In this document: piece after piece, positions 53,194-62,971 of the stretch
Layout: each line of letters starts with the position of its first letter
How positions within the stretch are numbered: position 1 is the first letter of the stretch
Source of the DNA: Flavobacterium petrolei
GTDB lineage: Bacteria; Bacteroidota; Bacteroidia; Flavobacteriales; Flavobacteriaceae
Direction of reading: 5' to 3'
Length of the DNA: 64,000 nt
Assembly (NCBI RefSeq): GCF_003314435.2
Contig: NZ_QNVY02000002.1
Location: forward strand, 372,001 to 436,000
Notes under the pieces: model-generated
Database searches by the model: none
What the model was told of the DNA's origin: nothing
What the model saw: only the letters and a program-made list of their open reading frames with translations
Program-made: the position numbers and the translations under genes

Positions 53194-53227
53194 AAAAAAA
53201 GACTGTCATTGGGGGATGACAGCCTTC
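53193..53227 (-). terminator. Intrinsic terminator of the CAP lipoprotein gene
   Basis: On the minus strand GGCTGTCAT / ATGACAGTC with a 5-base G/C loop, followed by seven T. It lies 19 bases after the stop codon. Confidence 0.8.
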
Positions 53228-53245
53228 TTTTACTAAAAAACTAAA

Positions 53246-53746
53246 TTAAATTTTTATAAAAATATTAGTATAATATTTTCTCCCGTTAACGGGGTTTTCT
53301 CTAATTGAAATACCGAAGTGGGTGAAATTTCCCTCAATATTTTCTTTATGTCCTGAACTAAGCAACCATGCAGTTAATGCAGCTTGAGAAGTTTTATAAT
53401 TATATGCAATATTTTCACTTACGCTTTTAGCTCCTAATGCGCTGATAATATTTTGTGAACGATCGCTAAAATTAGCATGATTTACTATATTATTTCCAAT
53501 CATGAAAAAATCATGTTCTTCAGCTTTATGAGACAAATGATTTATTTTTTTTAATGCATTTAACCCTTTACTTACTCTATATTCGTTTATTAAATTCATC
53601 GCTTCTAATTCTGAAGCTGAATAGGTATAAGTTTCAATTATTTCAGATTTAATTTCTTCTGTAGTTGTTTCAGAATCTGATGAACAAGAATTCATCATAA
53701 ATATTACTAAAGTAAGCAATACTACACGGAGTAAATTTGTTTTCAT
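53246..53746 (-). CDS. CAP/SCP-domain lipoprotein
   Basis: A 166-residue lipoprotein with lipobox MMNSC (Cys near 21) followed by SSDSE, which resembles the Bacteroidota surface-export signal. The CAP (CRISP/antigen 5/PR-1) domain spans residues 45-166: NEYRVSKGLNALKKINHLSHKAEEHDFFM, HANFSDRSQNIISALGAKSVSENIAY near 87-112 (the His/Glu pair of the cavity), and SSGHKENIEGNFTHFGISI near 132-150. Bacterial CAP proteins are secreted; a peptidoglycan or lipid binding role is proposed for some. It is a single gene. Confidence 0.87.
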   Translation of the reverse strand: MKTNLLRVVLLTLVIFMMNSCSSDSETTTEEIKSEIIETYTYSASELEAMNLINEYRVSKGLNALKKINHLSHKAEEHDFFMIGNNIVNHANFSDRSQNIISALGAKSVSENIAYNYKTSQAALTAWLLSSGHKENIEGNFTHFGISIRENPVNGRKYYTNIFIKI

Positions 53747-54468
53747 AATTGTAGTAGTTTAAGTTTAAAGTAGATTGTGGGGCAAACTTCTTTAAGAATT
53801 AGATATATGTTTTTAACTCTTATCCAAAAGTATAAATAATATCGTTTAAATACCTAAAATAATCGATGAAATACATACATAATAATTTTGTATATACTTT
53901 TTCTTACATAATATGAGAATGATAATTTAAATTATTATTAAAAAAGCCTATTTATTAGTATAAGATAATTGTTTAAAAGATTATTTACCAATAATTTATC
54001 TCTTAAATAGTCGTGTTTTAGAAAATAAATACCTAAAAAAATTTGAAAACAGAATTTCTTTTCGCTACCACTATAATAAATAAAATCTAAAAGTTGGTTA
54101 TGTGAATTATGTGCTTCATTACTTTAAAAAAAGTATACCTTAAGACGAAAATCTGGGCTTGGAATATAGGGTAACCCTTTGCATGTTAATACCGAAAATT
54201 TCAATAAAAAAATCTATAAAAAACTAAACCACGTAAAAAAATAGAAACAAGAGTTGGATTACCCCATTTTTCGGTTCCTATAGCTGGAGTATTTTCTTTG
54301 ACGGAGTGCAATTTTTTCTTAATTAAAGCATTCAATATGTGCAGAATATTGAAGAATGAAGAAGCAACTTAAGTAGATGTAAAGTCGTAGAAGTTCTTAA
54401 CCTATTAGGACTTGTAAAGGAGTTGATTAAAAAAAATCCATCCCAATGAATGTGTTTTTTTGTAGGAA
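53747..54468. other. Gene-poor tract of about 720 bases
   Basis: Very AT-rich to about 54160, then slightly richer in GC. On the minus strand near 54230-54370 a frame reads fragments such as KENTPAIGTEKWGNP, and on the plus strand near 54370-54450 KVVEVLNLLGLVKELIKK appears, each broken soon by stops. These could be remains of decayed genes, but I cannot assign them to a family. No repeats, hairpins or RNA genes are clear. Confidence 0.4.
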
Positions 54469-55062
54469 TTAATCGATTTTCAACCAACCCGTAATACTCA
54501 TTCTGGTATTTTGGGTAACTAAAACTTCATGGACTAATTCGTCGCTCTTGAAGAAAATTGTTTTACCATGCGTAGGAGCAATTTTCAAATTTTGGTCTAA
54601 TTGATGAATGAGCAGCTCGCCACCATCGCTTTCCTGCCAATTGCTATTTAAATAGCTAATCATAGAGTATTTTCGACCAGGATTATTTTTGAATTGATCC
54701 AAATGCTTCAGATAAAAATCTCCCGATTCATATAAAGAGTAGTGAAATTCATAACCTGTTATTCCTGCATAACAACTTTGATTTAAATAAACAATAAAGG
54801 CTTCTATTTGAATAAAAAATTCATTTTCAAATACATTGTTGTGCTTTTTATCCAACCAATAAATAGAGTCGCTGCGTATAGCACTATCATAAGAAACCTT
54901 TTGTGAATTTCCAATTCCAGCATCTTTCAGGAGGCTTTTTTGATTTAGAGTAATCAAGTTTTGTTTTAAATTATTGGCTAAATCAGTGCTTAAAAAATGT
55001 TCCGATATGCCTACTTTACTCTCAATATATGAGGCAATTAAATCCTCGAACGTATTTTCCAT
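54469..55062 (-). CDS. 2OG-Fe(II) oxygenase (prolyl 4-hydroxylase-like)
   Basis: About 197 residues from the ATG at 55062 (MENTFEDLIASYIES), chosen because the 15 residues upstream look non-conserved. The double-stranded beta-helix has the iron facial triad: H and D in FYLKHLDQFKNNPGRKYSMISYL near 118-140, a distal H in DELVHEVLVT near 183, and the 2-oxoglutarate Arg in TRMSITGWL near 191. Relatives hydroxylate proline, DNA bases or small substrates (PKHD-type or P4Hc). The substrate is unknown. Divergent from the second RND operon by about 400 bases. Confidence 0.87.
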   Translation of the reverse strand: MENTFEDLIASYIESKVGISEHFLSTDLANNLKQNLITLNQKSLLKDAGIGNSQKVSYDSAIRSDSIYWLDKKHNNVFENEFFIQIEAFIVYLNQSCYAGITGYEFHYSLYESGDFYLKHLDQFKNNPGRKYSMISYLNSNWQESDGGELLIHQLDQNLKIAPTHGKTIFFKSDELVHEVLVTQNTRMSITGWLKID

Positions 55063-55460
55063 GTCTTTTGAATTGACTGAAAATACCGCCAACGGGGCAA
55101 GGTACACTAATCAAATCCGTTAGCGTCTGAATATGTAATAAATAAAAAATTAAAAGCTAAATTTATACTTTCTTCAATAAAAACAGTCATTATTGAATTT
55201 TGCTCTTGATCTTTCGCACTAAATTCTTGCATAAAAATTCATTTTTTTACTTCATGATTAAACCATTTGCAATTTTAGGAGTCCTAAAATCTATTATTTG
55301 TAATGAATTGTATTATTTGACAAATAATAGATTTTTATATGTTAATATTTGTATGTACAAACGTTAAATAAAAATTAACAACATCACAATTTCCGTTTCT
55401 AAAACCTAAATTTGTTTTAACTAAAATTATTGAAAACTAATCCTACTTTATATTAAACCC
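55063..55460. promoter_or_regulatory. Divergent regulatory gap with nested palindromes
   Basis: It holds two adjacent inverted repeats: ATTTTAGGA-G-TCCTAAAAT at 55272-55290 and a perfect 16-bp arm pair at 55286-55301 and 55320-55335 (AAAATCTATTATTTGT / ACAAATAATAGATTTT). A TAAATTTG box at 55407-55414 fits the -7 consensus for the RND operon. Confidence 0.5.
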
Positions 55461-56519
55461 ATGAAAATTAAATACCTAGTTTATGCCGTGCTAACAATTG
55501 GAATCATTGGATTTATCGGTTACAGAATCTCAGAAAACAAAAGTAAAAATGAAGATTCAAAAGACCCAAAAGGAAAAGGCAAATCGATGAGCGTAAACGG
55601 AATCGTAGTTGAATATGAAACTTTTGATAATAACTTGTCTCTTTCCGGTTCTATTGAAGCAAATGAACAAGTGGAAATTCGCAGTGAAGTTTCCGGAATT
55701 GTAGAAGGTATTTATTTTCAGGAAGGAAGTAATGTGAGCAAAGGGGAAGTTCTTTTTAAAGTTAATGATCTAGAGTTAAGAGCTCAATTGAGACAAACGT
55801 CAACCAGAGAAGGATTGGCTTCGGAAAACGAAAGAAGAGCCAAATTATTATTGCAAAAAGAAGCAATCAGTCAAGAAGAATATGATTTGGCACGCGCTGA
55901 TTTAAAATCGGCACAAGCCCAAAGTCAGTTGATAAAAGCACAAATCGCCAAAACATCTGTTAGAGCGCCTTTTTCAGGAAGAATAGGATTGCGTTCTATT
56001 TCACCGGGAACTTACATCACACCAGCCATTTTAGTGGCAAAATTAGTGAACACCGGAAAATTAAAAATTACTTTTTCAATTCCTGAAAAATACGCCAGTC
56101 AGGTAAAAACAAATACAACCTTAACGTTTAAAGTCGCTGGTTCTGATGAAAAATATACTGCCAAAGTATACGCAATCGAACCTGAAGTGGCTGTTGCTAC
56201 CAGAACATTACAAGTTCGTGCGATTGCCGAAAATAAAAGCGGAAAATTATTGCCGGGAACATTTGCAGATGTCGAATTGCCATTGGATATCATAAAAGAT
56301 GCAATTGTTGTTCCTACTGAAGCCATTATTCCAGTTCAAAACGGTAAAAAAGTTTTCGTTTCCAGTAATGGTCAAGCCAAAGAAGTAATGATAGAAACCG
56401 CCACACGAACTGATGCTTCTATACTTGTACTTTCTGGTTTGAAAGCAGGTGATACCGTGATTACAAGCGGTGTTATGTCCTTAAAAAACGAAACTCCAGT
56501 TAAAGTTCTAATAAAATAG
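55461..56519 (+). CDS. RND efflux periplasmic adaptor (second operon)
   Basis: A 352-residue adaptor of the HlyD/AcrA type with an uncleaved N-terminal anchor (KYLVYAVLTIGIIGFIGY, residues 4-21) in place of a lipobox. Lipoyl segments are QVEIRSEVSGIVEGIYFQEGSNVSKGE near 67-93 and TSVRAPFSGRIGLRSISPGTYI near 163-184; a short coiled coil lies between them. The C-terminal part ends VLSGLKAGDTVITSGVMSLKN, as in MdtA/MexC-like adaptors. It is separated from the permease by a 68-base gap with a short direct repeat. Confidence 0.92.
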   Translation: MKIKYLVYAVLTIGIIGFIGYRISENKSKNEDSKDPKGKGKSMSVNGIVVEYETFDNNLSLSGSIEANEQVEIRSEVSGIVEGIYFQEGSNVSKGEVLFKVNDLELRAQLRQTSTREGLASENERRAKLLLQKEAISQEEYDLARADLKSAQAQSQLIKAQIAKTSVRAPFSGRIGLRSISPGTYITPAILVAKLVNTGKLKITFSIPEKYASQVKTNTTLTFKVAGSDEKYTAKVYAIEPEVAVATRTLQVRAIAENKSGKLLPGTFADVELPLDIIKDAIVVPTEAIIPVQNGKKVFVSSNGQAKEVMIETATRTDASILVLSGLKAGDTVITSGVMSLKNETPVKVLIK

Positions 56520-56544
56520 ATTGAGATATAAGATTCGTTCCTAA

Positions 56545-56587
56545 CAATCAAAAATCTAAAATTAGCAATCAAAAATCTAAAATCTAA
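56545..56587. repeat. Short direct repeat in the adaptor-permease gap
   Basis: AATCAAAAATCTAAAAT is repeated twice, followed by a third partial unit (CTAAAATCTAA), immediately before the permease start. Its function is unknown; it may simply reflect slippage. Confidence 0.6.
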
Positions 56588-59500
56588 ATGAGTTTATCCA
56601 CAACAAGTATTAGAAGACCCGTATTTACCATAGTAATTAATTTAGCCATCGTTTTGTTTGGATTAATTGGCTACACCTTTCTGGGTGTTCGAGAATTTCC
56701 TTCGATTGATCCCGCTCAAGTTTCGATTCGTACGAATTATGCTGGTGCAAATGCCGATATCATAGAATCCCAAATTACAGAACCGCTAGAAAAAGCAATC
56801 AATTCCATTGACGGAATTAGAAATGTAACTTCCTCCAGTGCGCAAGGAAGCAGTAATATAACTATCGAATTTAATCTGGATAAAAATCTTGAAGATGCAG
56901 CAAACGATGTCCGTGATAAAGTATCGCAAGCGGTAAGAAACCTGCCTCAGGATATCGATTCTCCGCCAGTAGTTTCTAAAGCGGATGCGAATGGCGATGC
57001 CATCATTTCGATGACCGTACAAAGTGATACGAGAAATGCATTAGAACTGAGTGATTATGCTGAAAATGTGATTTCACAACGTCTTGAAACTATTCCTGGC
57101 GTGAGCGGTGTTCAAATTTGGGGACAAAAAAGATACGCGATGCGTTTGTGGATTGATCCTGTCAAACTGGCTTCTTATGGATGTACTGTATCTGAAGTGA
57201 GGGATGCGTTGAATAAGCAAAATGTAGAGTTACCTTCGGGAAAACTAACTGGTGACAACACCGAATTGACGGTAAAAACAGTTGGAAACCTTTCTACTCC
57301 TGAAGAATTTAACAATATTATTATCCGAACTGAAGGTGAAAAAGTAGTACGTTTCAGCGATGTAGGATTAGCAAGCCTTGGACCAGAAAATACCGAAACC
57401 AAAATGACGCAATCTGGAACGCCATTAGTTGGTGTCGCCATTGTGCCACTTCCAGGAGCTAATTATTTAGATATTTCCACTGCTTTTTATAAGGAATTCG
57501 AAAAATTAAAAAAGGATTTACCTAAAGATATTAAACTGAATATCGCCATTGACAATACTATTTTTGTAAAAAAATCGGTTATTGAGGTAGCGGAAACATT
57601 AGGGATTTCAATTGTTCTGGTAATCTTGATTATCTATTTATTCTTCCGGGATTGGGCGATTGCCTTTAGACCGTTGATTGATATTCCTGTTTCATTAATC
57701 GCTACTTTCTTTATCATGTGGCTTTTTGGTTTTTCTATAAACGTATTGACTTTATTGGCAATCGTTCTGGCAACAGGACTTGTGGTCGATGATGGAATTG
57801 TGGTCACCGAGAATATTTTCAAAAAAGTAGAAGAAGGCATGACGCCTATCGAGGCAGCCATCAAAGGATCTAACGAAATATTCTTTGCGGTAATTTCGAT
57901 TTCGATCACCTTAGCAGCGGTATTTCTTCCGGTAATTTTCCTCGAAGGATTTGTCGGTCGACTGTTTAGGGAATTTGGCGTCGTCATTGGCGCAGCTGTA
58001 CTGATTTCTGCATTTGTATCGTTGACATTAACCCCAATGTTGAACGCTTATTTAATGAAAGGCGGCGAACAAAAAAAATCAAAATTCTACATTCGAACGG
58101 AACCTTACTTTCAACAACTAAATAGTGGTTATGCTAGTGCATTAAGTCGTTTTATGAAGAAAAAATGGTTGAGTTTCCCTATTCTAATTGCTTGTTTTGG
58201 GTTAATTTATTTGTTTTTCAACCTTTTGCAAAAAGAAACGGCACCTTATGATGACCGAAGTGGTTTTGTTTTAAGAATGACAACACCTGAAGGTTCCTCC
58301 TATGAATATACGGATCGCTTTATGCAGGAAGTTTCAAAGTTAGTTGATGACTCGATTCCGGGAAAAAAAGTTGCCTTAGTAATTACATCTCCTGGTTTTG
58401 GATCTTCATCAGTAAATAGTGGTTTTATTCGGGTATCATTGGTCCAACCAAATGAAAGAACCGATTCTCAAAAAGAAATTGCAGAAAAATTAACCAAATG
58501 GACGAAGCAATATCCGGATGCAAAAACATCCGTAATTGAGCAACCAACTATCGCCGTAAACCGACGCGGTGGATTGCCGATTCAATACATTATTCAAGCA
58601 TCAAACTTTAAAAAACTGGAAGAAAAAATTCCTGTTTTCATGGATGAAGTTGCTAAAAACCCAACTTTTGCAGTTAGCGATGTGAATTTAAAATTCAACA
58701 AACCAGAAGTCAATGTCACTATTGACAGAGAAAAAGCGGAGAGTTTAGGAATCTCAGTGATTGATATTGCGCAAACGTTACAACTTTCATTGAGTGGACA
58801 ACGTTTTGGTTATTTCATGAGAAATGGAAAACAATATCAAGTTATTGGACAATTTGATCAAAAAGACCGTTCAAAACCATTGGATTTAACTTCTATGTTT
58901 GTCAAAAATAATATGGGACAATTAATCCAAATGGACAACGTGGTAACTATTGAAGAAAAAAGTAATCCCCCACAATTGTACCACAACAACAGGTATATGG
59001 CGGCCACTGTTTCTGCTGGTCTTGCTCCGGGCAAAAGTATCAGCGATGGAATTGATGCGATGAACGAAATAAAAGCCAAAGTTCTTGACGATACCTTTAC
59101 TACTGATTTAGGTGGAGAATCAAGGGATTTTGTTGAAAGTAGTTCGAATACTGCTTTTGCATTTGGATTGGCTTTATTATTGATATTTTTAATTTTGGCG
59201 GCACAATTTGAAAGTTTTATTGACCCTTTCATCATTATTCTGACCGTGCCAATGGCCGTTGCAGGAGCTTTATTCTCCTTGTGGTTGTTTGATCAAACTT
59301 GGAATATTTTCAGCCAAATTGGAACTGTAATGCTTATTGGTTTGGTAACCAAAAACGGAATCCTGATTGTCGAGTTTGCGAATCAGTTGCGGGAACAAGG
59401 CAAACCAAAATTAGAAGCCATATTAGAAGCTTCGGAAGCACGATTACGACCAATTTTAATGACGAGTTTGGCGATTTCACTTGGAGCACTGCCAATTGCA

Positions 59501-59683
59501 TTGTCTCTTGGAGCGGCATCAACTAGTAGAATTGGCATGGGAGTTGTAATTGTAGGTGGAACTATTTTCTCTTTGGTTTTAACATTATTCGTTATTCCGG
59601 CAATGTATCTGATGTGGTCCAAAGCAAGAAAACACTATCCTGAATTTGATCATATTGAAGAATATGAAAAAGATTTCAACTAA
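56588..59683 (+). CDS. RND efflux permease (second operon)
   Basis: A 1031-residue HAE1/AcrB-like pump. The first helix is RRPVFTIVINLAIVLFGLIGY; groups of membrane helices sit near residues 335-540 and 855-1015. The proton-relay pair is VVDDGIVVTEN near 399-400, and the second Lys is in VTKNGILIVEF. Periplasmic pseudo-symmetric domains carry DAANDVRDKV, and GQRFGYFMRNGKQYQVIG. Closest in style to MexF/MdtB-type permeases. It completes a pump with the adaptor upstream and the TolC gene downstream. The substrate is unknown. Confidence 0.94.
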   Translation: MSLSTTSIRRPVFTIVINLAIVLFGLIGYTFLGVREFPSIDPAQVSIRTNYAGANADIIESQITEPLEKAINSIDGIRNVTSSSAQGSSNITIEFNLDKNLEDAANDVRDKVSQAVRNLPQDIDSPPVVSKADANGDAIISMTVQSDTRNALELSDYAENVISQRLETIPGVSGVQIWGQKRYAMRLWIDPVKLASYGCTVSEVRDALNKQNVELPSGKLTGDNTELTVKTVGNLSTPEEFNNIIIRTEGEKVVRFSDVGLASLGPENTETKMTQSGTPLVGVAIVPLPGANYLDISTAFYKEFEKLKKDLPKDIKLNIAIDNTIFVKKSVIEVAETLGISIVLVILIIYLFFRDWAIAFRPLIDIPVSLIATFFIMWLFGFSINVLTLLAIVLATGLVVDDGIVVTENIFKKVEEGMTPIEAAIKGSNEIFFAVISISITLAAVFLPVIFLEGFVGRLFREFGVVIGAAVLISAFVSLTLTPMLNAYLMKGGEQKKSKFYIRTEPYFQQLNSGYASALSRFMKKKWLSFPILIACFGLIYLFFNLLQKETAPYDDRSGFVLRMTTPEGSSYEYTDRFMQEVSKLVDDSIPGKKVALVITSPGFGSSSVNSGFIRVSLVQPNERTDSQKEIAEKLTKWTKQYPDAKTSVIEQPTIAVNRRGGLPIQYIIQASNFKKLEEKIPVFMDEVAKNPTFAVSDVNLKFNKPEVNVTIDREKAESLGISVIDIAQTLQLSLSGQRFGYFMRNGKQYQVIGQFDQKDRSKPLDLTSMFVKNNMGQLIQMDNVVTIEEKSNPPQLYHNNRYMAATVSAGLAPGKSISDGIDAMNEIKAKVLDDTFTTDLGGESRDFVESSSNTAFAFGLALLLIFLILAAQFESFIDPFIIILTVPMAVAGALFSLWLFDQTWNIFSQIGTVMLIGLVTKNGILIVEFANQLREQGKPKLEAILEASEARLRPILMTSLAISLGALPIALSLGAASTSRIGMGVVIVGGTIFSLVLTLFVIPAMYLMWSKARKHYPEFDHIEEYEKDFN

Positions 59684-59760
59684 TTTTAATGGAACGCTGA
59701 TGATTTGGGATAAAAATATTCATTTGAATAAATAGTGATCCGAGTCAAAAAAATATAATT

Positions 59761-61074
59761 ATGACACATACTAAAATACTTTTTCAAAGCTTTATACTAA
59801 TCTTGTTCTGCGCTGCAACAGCTAGTGCGCAGGAAGTGCTGACGTTAGAAAGCGCTGTTAAAATAGCTTTGGAAAACAATTACGAAATAAAGATTGCCAC
59901 CAATAATTTGACCATTCAAAAAACAAATGTTGCTATCGGAAACGCTGGAATGTTGCCTACTGTTACTGCTAATATACTTGATAATAACAGTATTCAAAAC
60001 AGTTCACAAACGCGTCAGGACGGAACTGAAACAAAATTAGACAATGCCAAAAACAACAGTTTAACCTATGGCGTTGGACTGGATTGGACCATTTTTGATG
60101 GAATGCGGATGTTTGCACGAATGGATCAGTTGAAAGAGTTGCAAAAACTGGGTGAAGCACAATTAAAACTGACATTGATAACAAGAATCAGTGACGTGAA
60201 TGCTGCTTATTATGATTTGGTTCAGCAACAACAACAATTAGCGGCACTAGACACGACAATCGTTATTTCAAACCAGCGATTGACTTTGGCGCAAAATAGA
60301 TTTACGATTGGAAAAGCTTCAAAATTAGAAGTTTTGAATGCCCAAGTGGATTTGAATACGGATCAGGTTGCATTATTAAGACAAAAAGAATTGTATGCCA
60401 ACAGTAAAATTTTATTAAATCAACTGTTGGCCAGAGATGTTGCCACAGATTTCAAAGTTATCGATGTTCTGAAGGTAGATTCCTTACTTTTACTACCAGA
60501 ATTAAGAGCTTTAGCGGAAAAACAAAATCCACAATTAGAAACTCAAATTATTAATAAGAGAGTAGCCGAATTAGAATTAAAGCAAATTAAAGCTGGACGT
60601 TACCCTACTGTTCGCGTAAATAGCGCCTATAATTTTTCAGAAAGTCAATCCAGCCTTGGGTTCGTGGCACAATCGCAATCAAGAGGTTTGAACTATGGTT
60701 TTAGTGCTTCATTAAATTTATTTGATGGTTTTGCACAGAACCGAAATGAGAAAATCGCCAAGATTCAAATTGAAAATTCGAAGTTAAATATAGATCAGCA
60801 AAATTTGGTTTTAAACTCGCAGCTGGCGACTTCTTATCAGACTTATTTAACCAATTTAGAATTGATTGCTTTAGAAGAAAATAATGAATTGATTGCCAAA
60901 CAAAATTTGAACATAACTTTAGACAAATTTCGCATTGGAACGATAACTACTTTAGAATTCAGAACAGCGCAATTGAATTATGTGAACGCCAAAGTACGTT
61001 ACAGCAATGCTCAATTTCAAGGCAAATTATCTGAAATTGCACTACGTGAATTAGCTGGAAATCTTATTTTTTAA
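59761..61074 (+). CDS. TolC-family outer-membrane channel (second operon)
   Basis: A 437-residue TolC-type protein with signal peptide (FQSFILILFCAATASAQ). The helical barrel halves repeat: LTLESAVKIALENNYEIKIATNNL near 27-50, ALDTTIVISNQRLTLAQNRFTIGKASKLEVLNAQ near 161-194, and the second copy ELIAKQNLNITLDKFRIGTITTLEFRTAQLNY near 378-409. No lipobox is present, unlike the NodT-type channel of the first operon. It follows the permease by 77 bases. Confidence 0.92.
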   Translation: MTHTKILFQSFILILFCAATASAQEVLTLESAVKIALENNYEIKIATNNLTIQKTNVAIGNAGMLPTVTANILDNNSIQNSSQTRQDGTETKLDNAKNNSLTYGVGLDWTIFDGMRMFARMDQLKELQKLGEAQLKLTLITRISDVNAAYYDLVQQQQQLAALDTTIVISNQRLTLAQNRFTIGKASKLEVLNAQVDLNTDQVALLRQKELYANSKILLNQLLARDVATDFKVIDVLKVDSLLLLPELRALAEKQNPQLETQIINKRVAELELKQIKAGRYPTVRVNSAYNFSESQSSLGFVAQSQSRGLNYGFSASLNLFDGFAQNRNEKIAKIQIENSKLNIDQQNLVLNSQLATSYQTYLTNLELIALEENNELIAKQNLNITLDKFRIGTITTLEFRTAQLNYVNAKVRYSNAQFQGKLSEIALRELAGNLIF

Positions 61075-61102
61075 TTTATTTTTGTTAAAAAAAGCAGCTT
61101 AA

Positions 61103-61966
61103 ATGATTTCATACAATACAAAAGACTGGATTACTTTTATCTTTAGATTACAGAAATCGGACACTTTTAGAACATTATTGCCAATAATGTTTGCCATCGC
61201 AGTTTATTCTGGGATAATAGGATATCTAGAAGTAGAATACTGGAAATTGACTGATAAAAGTTACGTAAAAAACATTACTCTCATGCACGGAATGCTTGGT
61301 TTCGTGATTTCTTTACTACTGGTTTTCAGAACTAATACTGCTTACGACCGTTGGTGGGAAGGACGAAAAATGTGGGGCGCTTTAGTAAACAACAGTCGTA
61401 ATTTTGCCATTAAACTCTCCGTGATTTTAACAGATGAAAAAGACTTAGCATATTTCAGAAACCTAATTCCCAGTTATGCTTCTATTTTAAACAAACATTT
61501 AAAAGATGACGAAACTAGTAAACAATTGTTTGACGATGTAGATTTAGAAATTGATCATCACAAACACAAGCCGAATCAGGTTGCGAAAATGTTGTTTCAA
61601 AAGATCAATGACTTATACGATTCAAAAAAAATAACGGGTGATCAACTGATTATTTTAAACGAAGAAGTAAAATCCTTTACTGATATTTGCGGTGCATGCG
61701 AACGAATTAAAAACACCCCTATTCCCTACTCTTACAGCGCTTTTTTAAAGAAATTTATATTTTTTTATGTGCTTACACTTCCTTTTGGATATGCCATTAG
61801 TTTAGGGTATTTTGTCATTCCTGTAGTAGTATTTATTTTTTATGTTTTGGCTAGTTTAGAGTTAATCGCTGAGGAAATTGAAGATCCTTTTGGTACGGAT
61901 GCTAATGATTTACCGACACATAAAATTGCTGAGAACATAAAAAAACATGTAGAAGAGTTACTTTAA
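61103..61966 (+). CDS. Bestrophin-family ion channel protein (UPF0187)
   Basis: A 287-residue membrane protein with the bestrophin signature LLLVFRTNTAYDRWWEGRKMWGALVNNSRN near 72-101, an early helix (PIMFAIAVYSGIIGYLE), a soluble helical middle part and C-terminal helices (LPFGYAISLGYFVIPVVVFIFYVLASLELIAEEIEDPFG), ending in a typical acidic EEIEDPFG belt. Bacterial bestrophins form pentameric cation or anion channels. It begins 29 bases after the TolC gene and may be co-transcribed. Confidence 0.9.
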   Translation: MISYNTKDWITFIFRLQKSDTFRTLLPIMFAIAVYSGIIGYLEVEYWKLTDKSYVKNITLMHGMLGFVISLLLVFRTNTAYDRWWEGRKMWGALVNNSRNFAIKLSVILTDEKDLAYFRNLIPSYASILNKHLKDDETSKQLFDDVDLEIDHHKHKPNQVAKMLFQKINDLYDSKKITGDQLIILNEEVKSFTDICGACERIKNTPIPYSYSAFLKKFIFFYVLTLPFGYAISLGYFVIPVVVFIFYVLASLELIAEEIEDPFGTDANDLPTHKIAENIKKHVEELL

Positions 61967-62042
61967 TTTTTGTTAAACCGTGTTCTAATTCTAATTTTTT
62001 TTATTAAATTTAAACTTTGCCTTTTTTTAAAGTTTAAAATAA

Positions 62043-62969
62043 ATGAATAGTAACCGTGCGCTTATAAATCCACCTCTTTTATCCAACGAGAAATCATTAA
62101 AAACATTAGTCGAAAATAGAACAGTTTACTCCCTAAACCATTGTGAGCTGAATCTTTTTGAAACCTATGAATCTGCGGTATTAGTTCCTTTGAAATTTAA
62201 TGATTTTGTGGTGACCAGCATGTTGCGAGGTAAAAAAGTAATGCATCTTTTTGACGATCCTGGTTTTGTTTATTTACCTGGAGAAACCGTTGTGATTCCT
62301 TCGAATGTGGAAATGAAAATAGATTTTCCGGAAGCTTCAAAAAATAATCCTACGCAGTGTTTGGCTTTGGCGATAGACCAAACTAAAATTACAGATACTT
62401 TGCAGTTTTTGAACGAACGGTATCCAAAAGAAGGAAAAAACCAATTCTGGCAATTGGATTACCAAAATTATTTCTTTTATAATAATGTGGAATTAGCAAC
62501 AACCATTAATAAGTTAATAAAAGAATGCATGAGCACCTCTATTACAAAAGATGCTTTGGCCGATTTGACTTTACAGGAATTACTGATTCGGATAATTCAA
62601 ACTCAAACCGCAAAAGCAATAGATGATGGTTTATTTGCCGACCCAAGAAATCCAATCACACAAGTGGTAGAATTTATCCGCTTGAATTTAAAGGAAAATA
62701 TCAGCATGAAAAATCTAAGCGAAAAAGCCTGTATGAGCTCTACTTCGTTCTATAGACTTTTCAAAAGAGAATTAGGTATGAGTCCTATCGAATTTGTGAT
62801 TGGTGAAAAAATAAGATGCGCCAAACAGTTACTCAAAAATCCTACAATACAAATTAATGAAGTTTGCTACTTATCCGGATTTGAAGATTCCAATTACTTT
62901 ATTCGTTTGTTTAAAAAACATGAAGGAATTACTCCAAAACAATACCAATTATTGTACGTAATCAATTAG
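62043..62969 (+). CDS. AraC-family transcriptional regulator
   Basis: A 308-residue regulator: an N-terminal cupin-like sensing part (residues 1-180, LFDDPGFVYLPGETVVIPSNVEMKI) and a C-terminal double helix-turn-helix (residues 200-308): FIRLNLKENISMKNLSEKACMSSTSFYRLFKRELGMSPIEFV and VCYLSGFEDSNYFIRLFKKHEGITPKQYQ. It is convergent with the DUF779-alcohol dehydrogenase genes; AraC regulators are often found next to DUF779 and alcohol/aldehyde dehydrogenase genes, so control of that pathway is likely. Confidence 0.92.
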   Translation: MNSNRALINPPLLSNEKSLKTLVENRTVYSLNHCELNLFETYESAVLVPLKFNDFVVTSMLRGKKVMHLFDDPGFVYLPGETVVIPSNVEMKIDFPEASKNNPTQCLALAIDQTKITDTLQFLNERYPKEGKNQFWQLDYQNYFFYNNVELATTINKLIKECMSTSITKDALADLTLQELLIRIIQTQTAKAIDDGLFADPRNPITQVVEFIRLNLKENISMKNLSEKACMSSTSFYRLFKRELGMSPIEFVIGEKIRCAKQLLKNPTIQINEVCYLSGFEDSNYFIRLFKKHEGITPKQYQLLYVIN

Positions 62970-62971
62970 AT

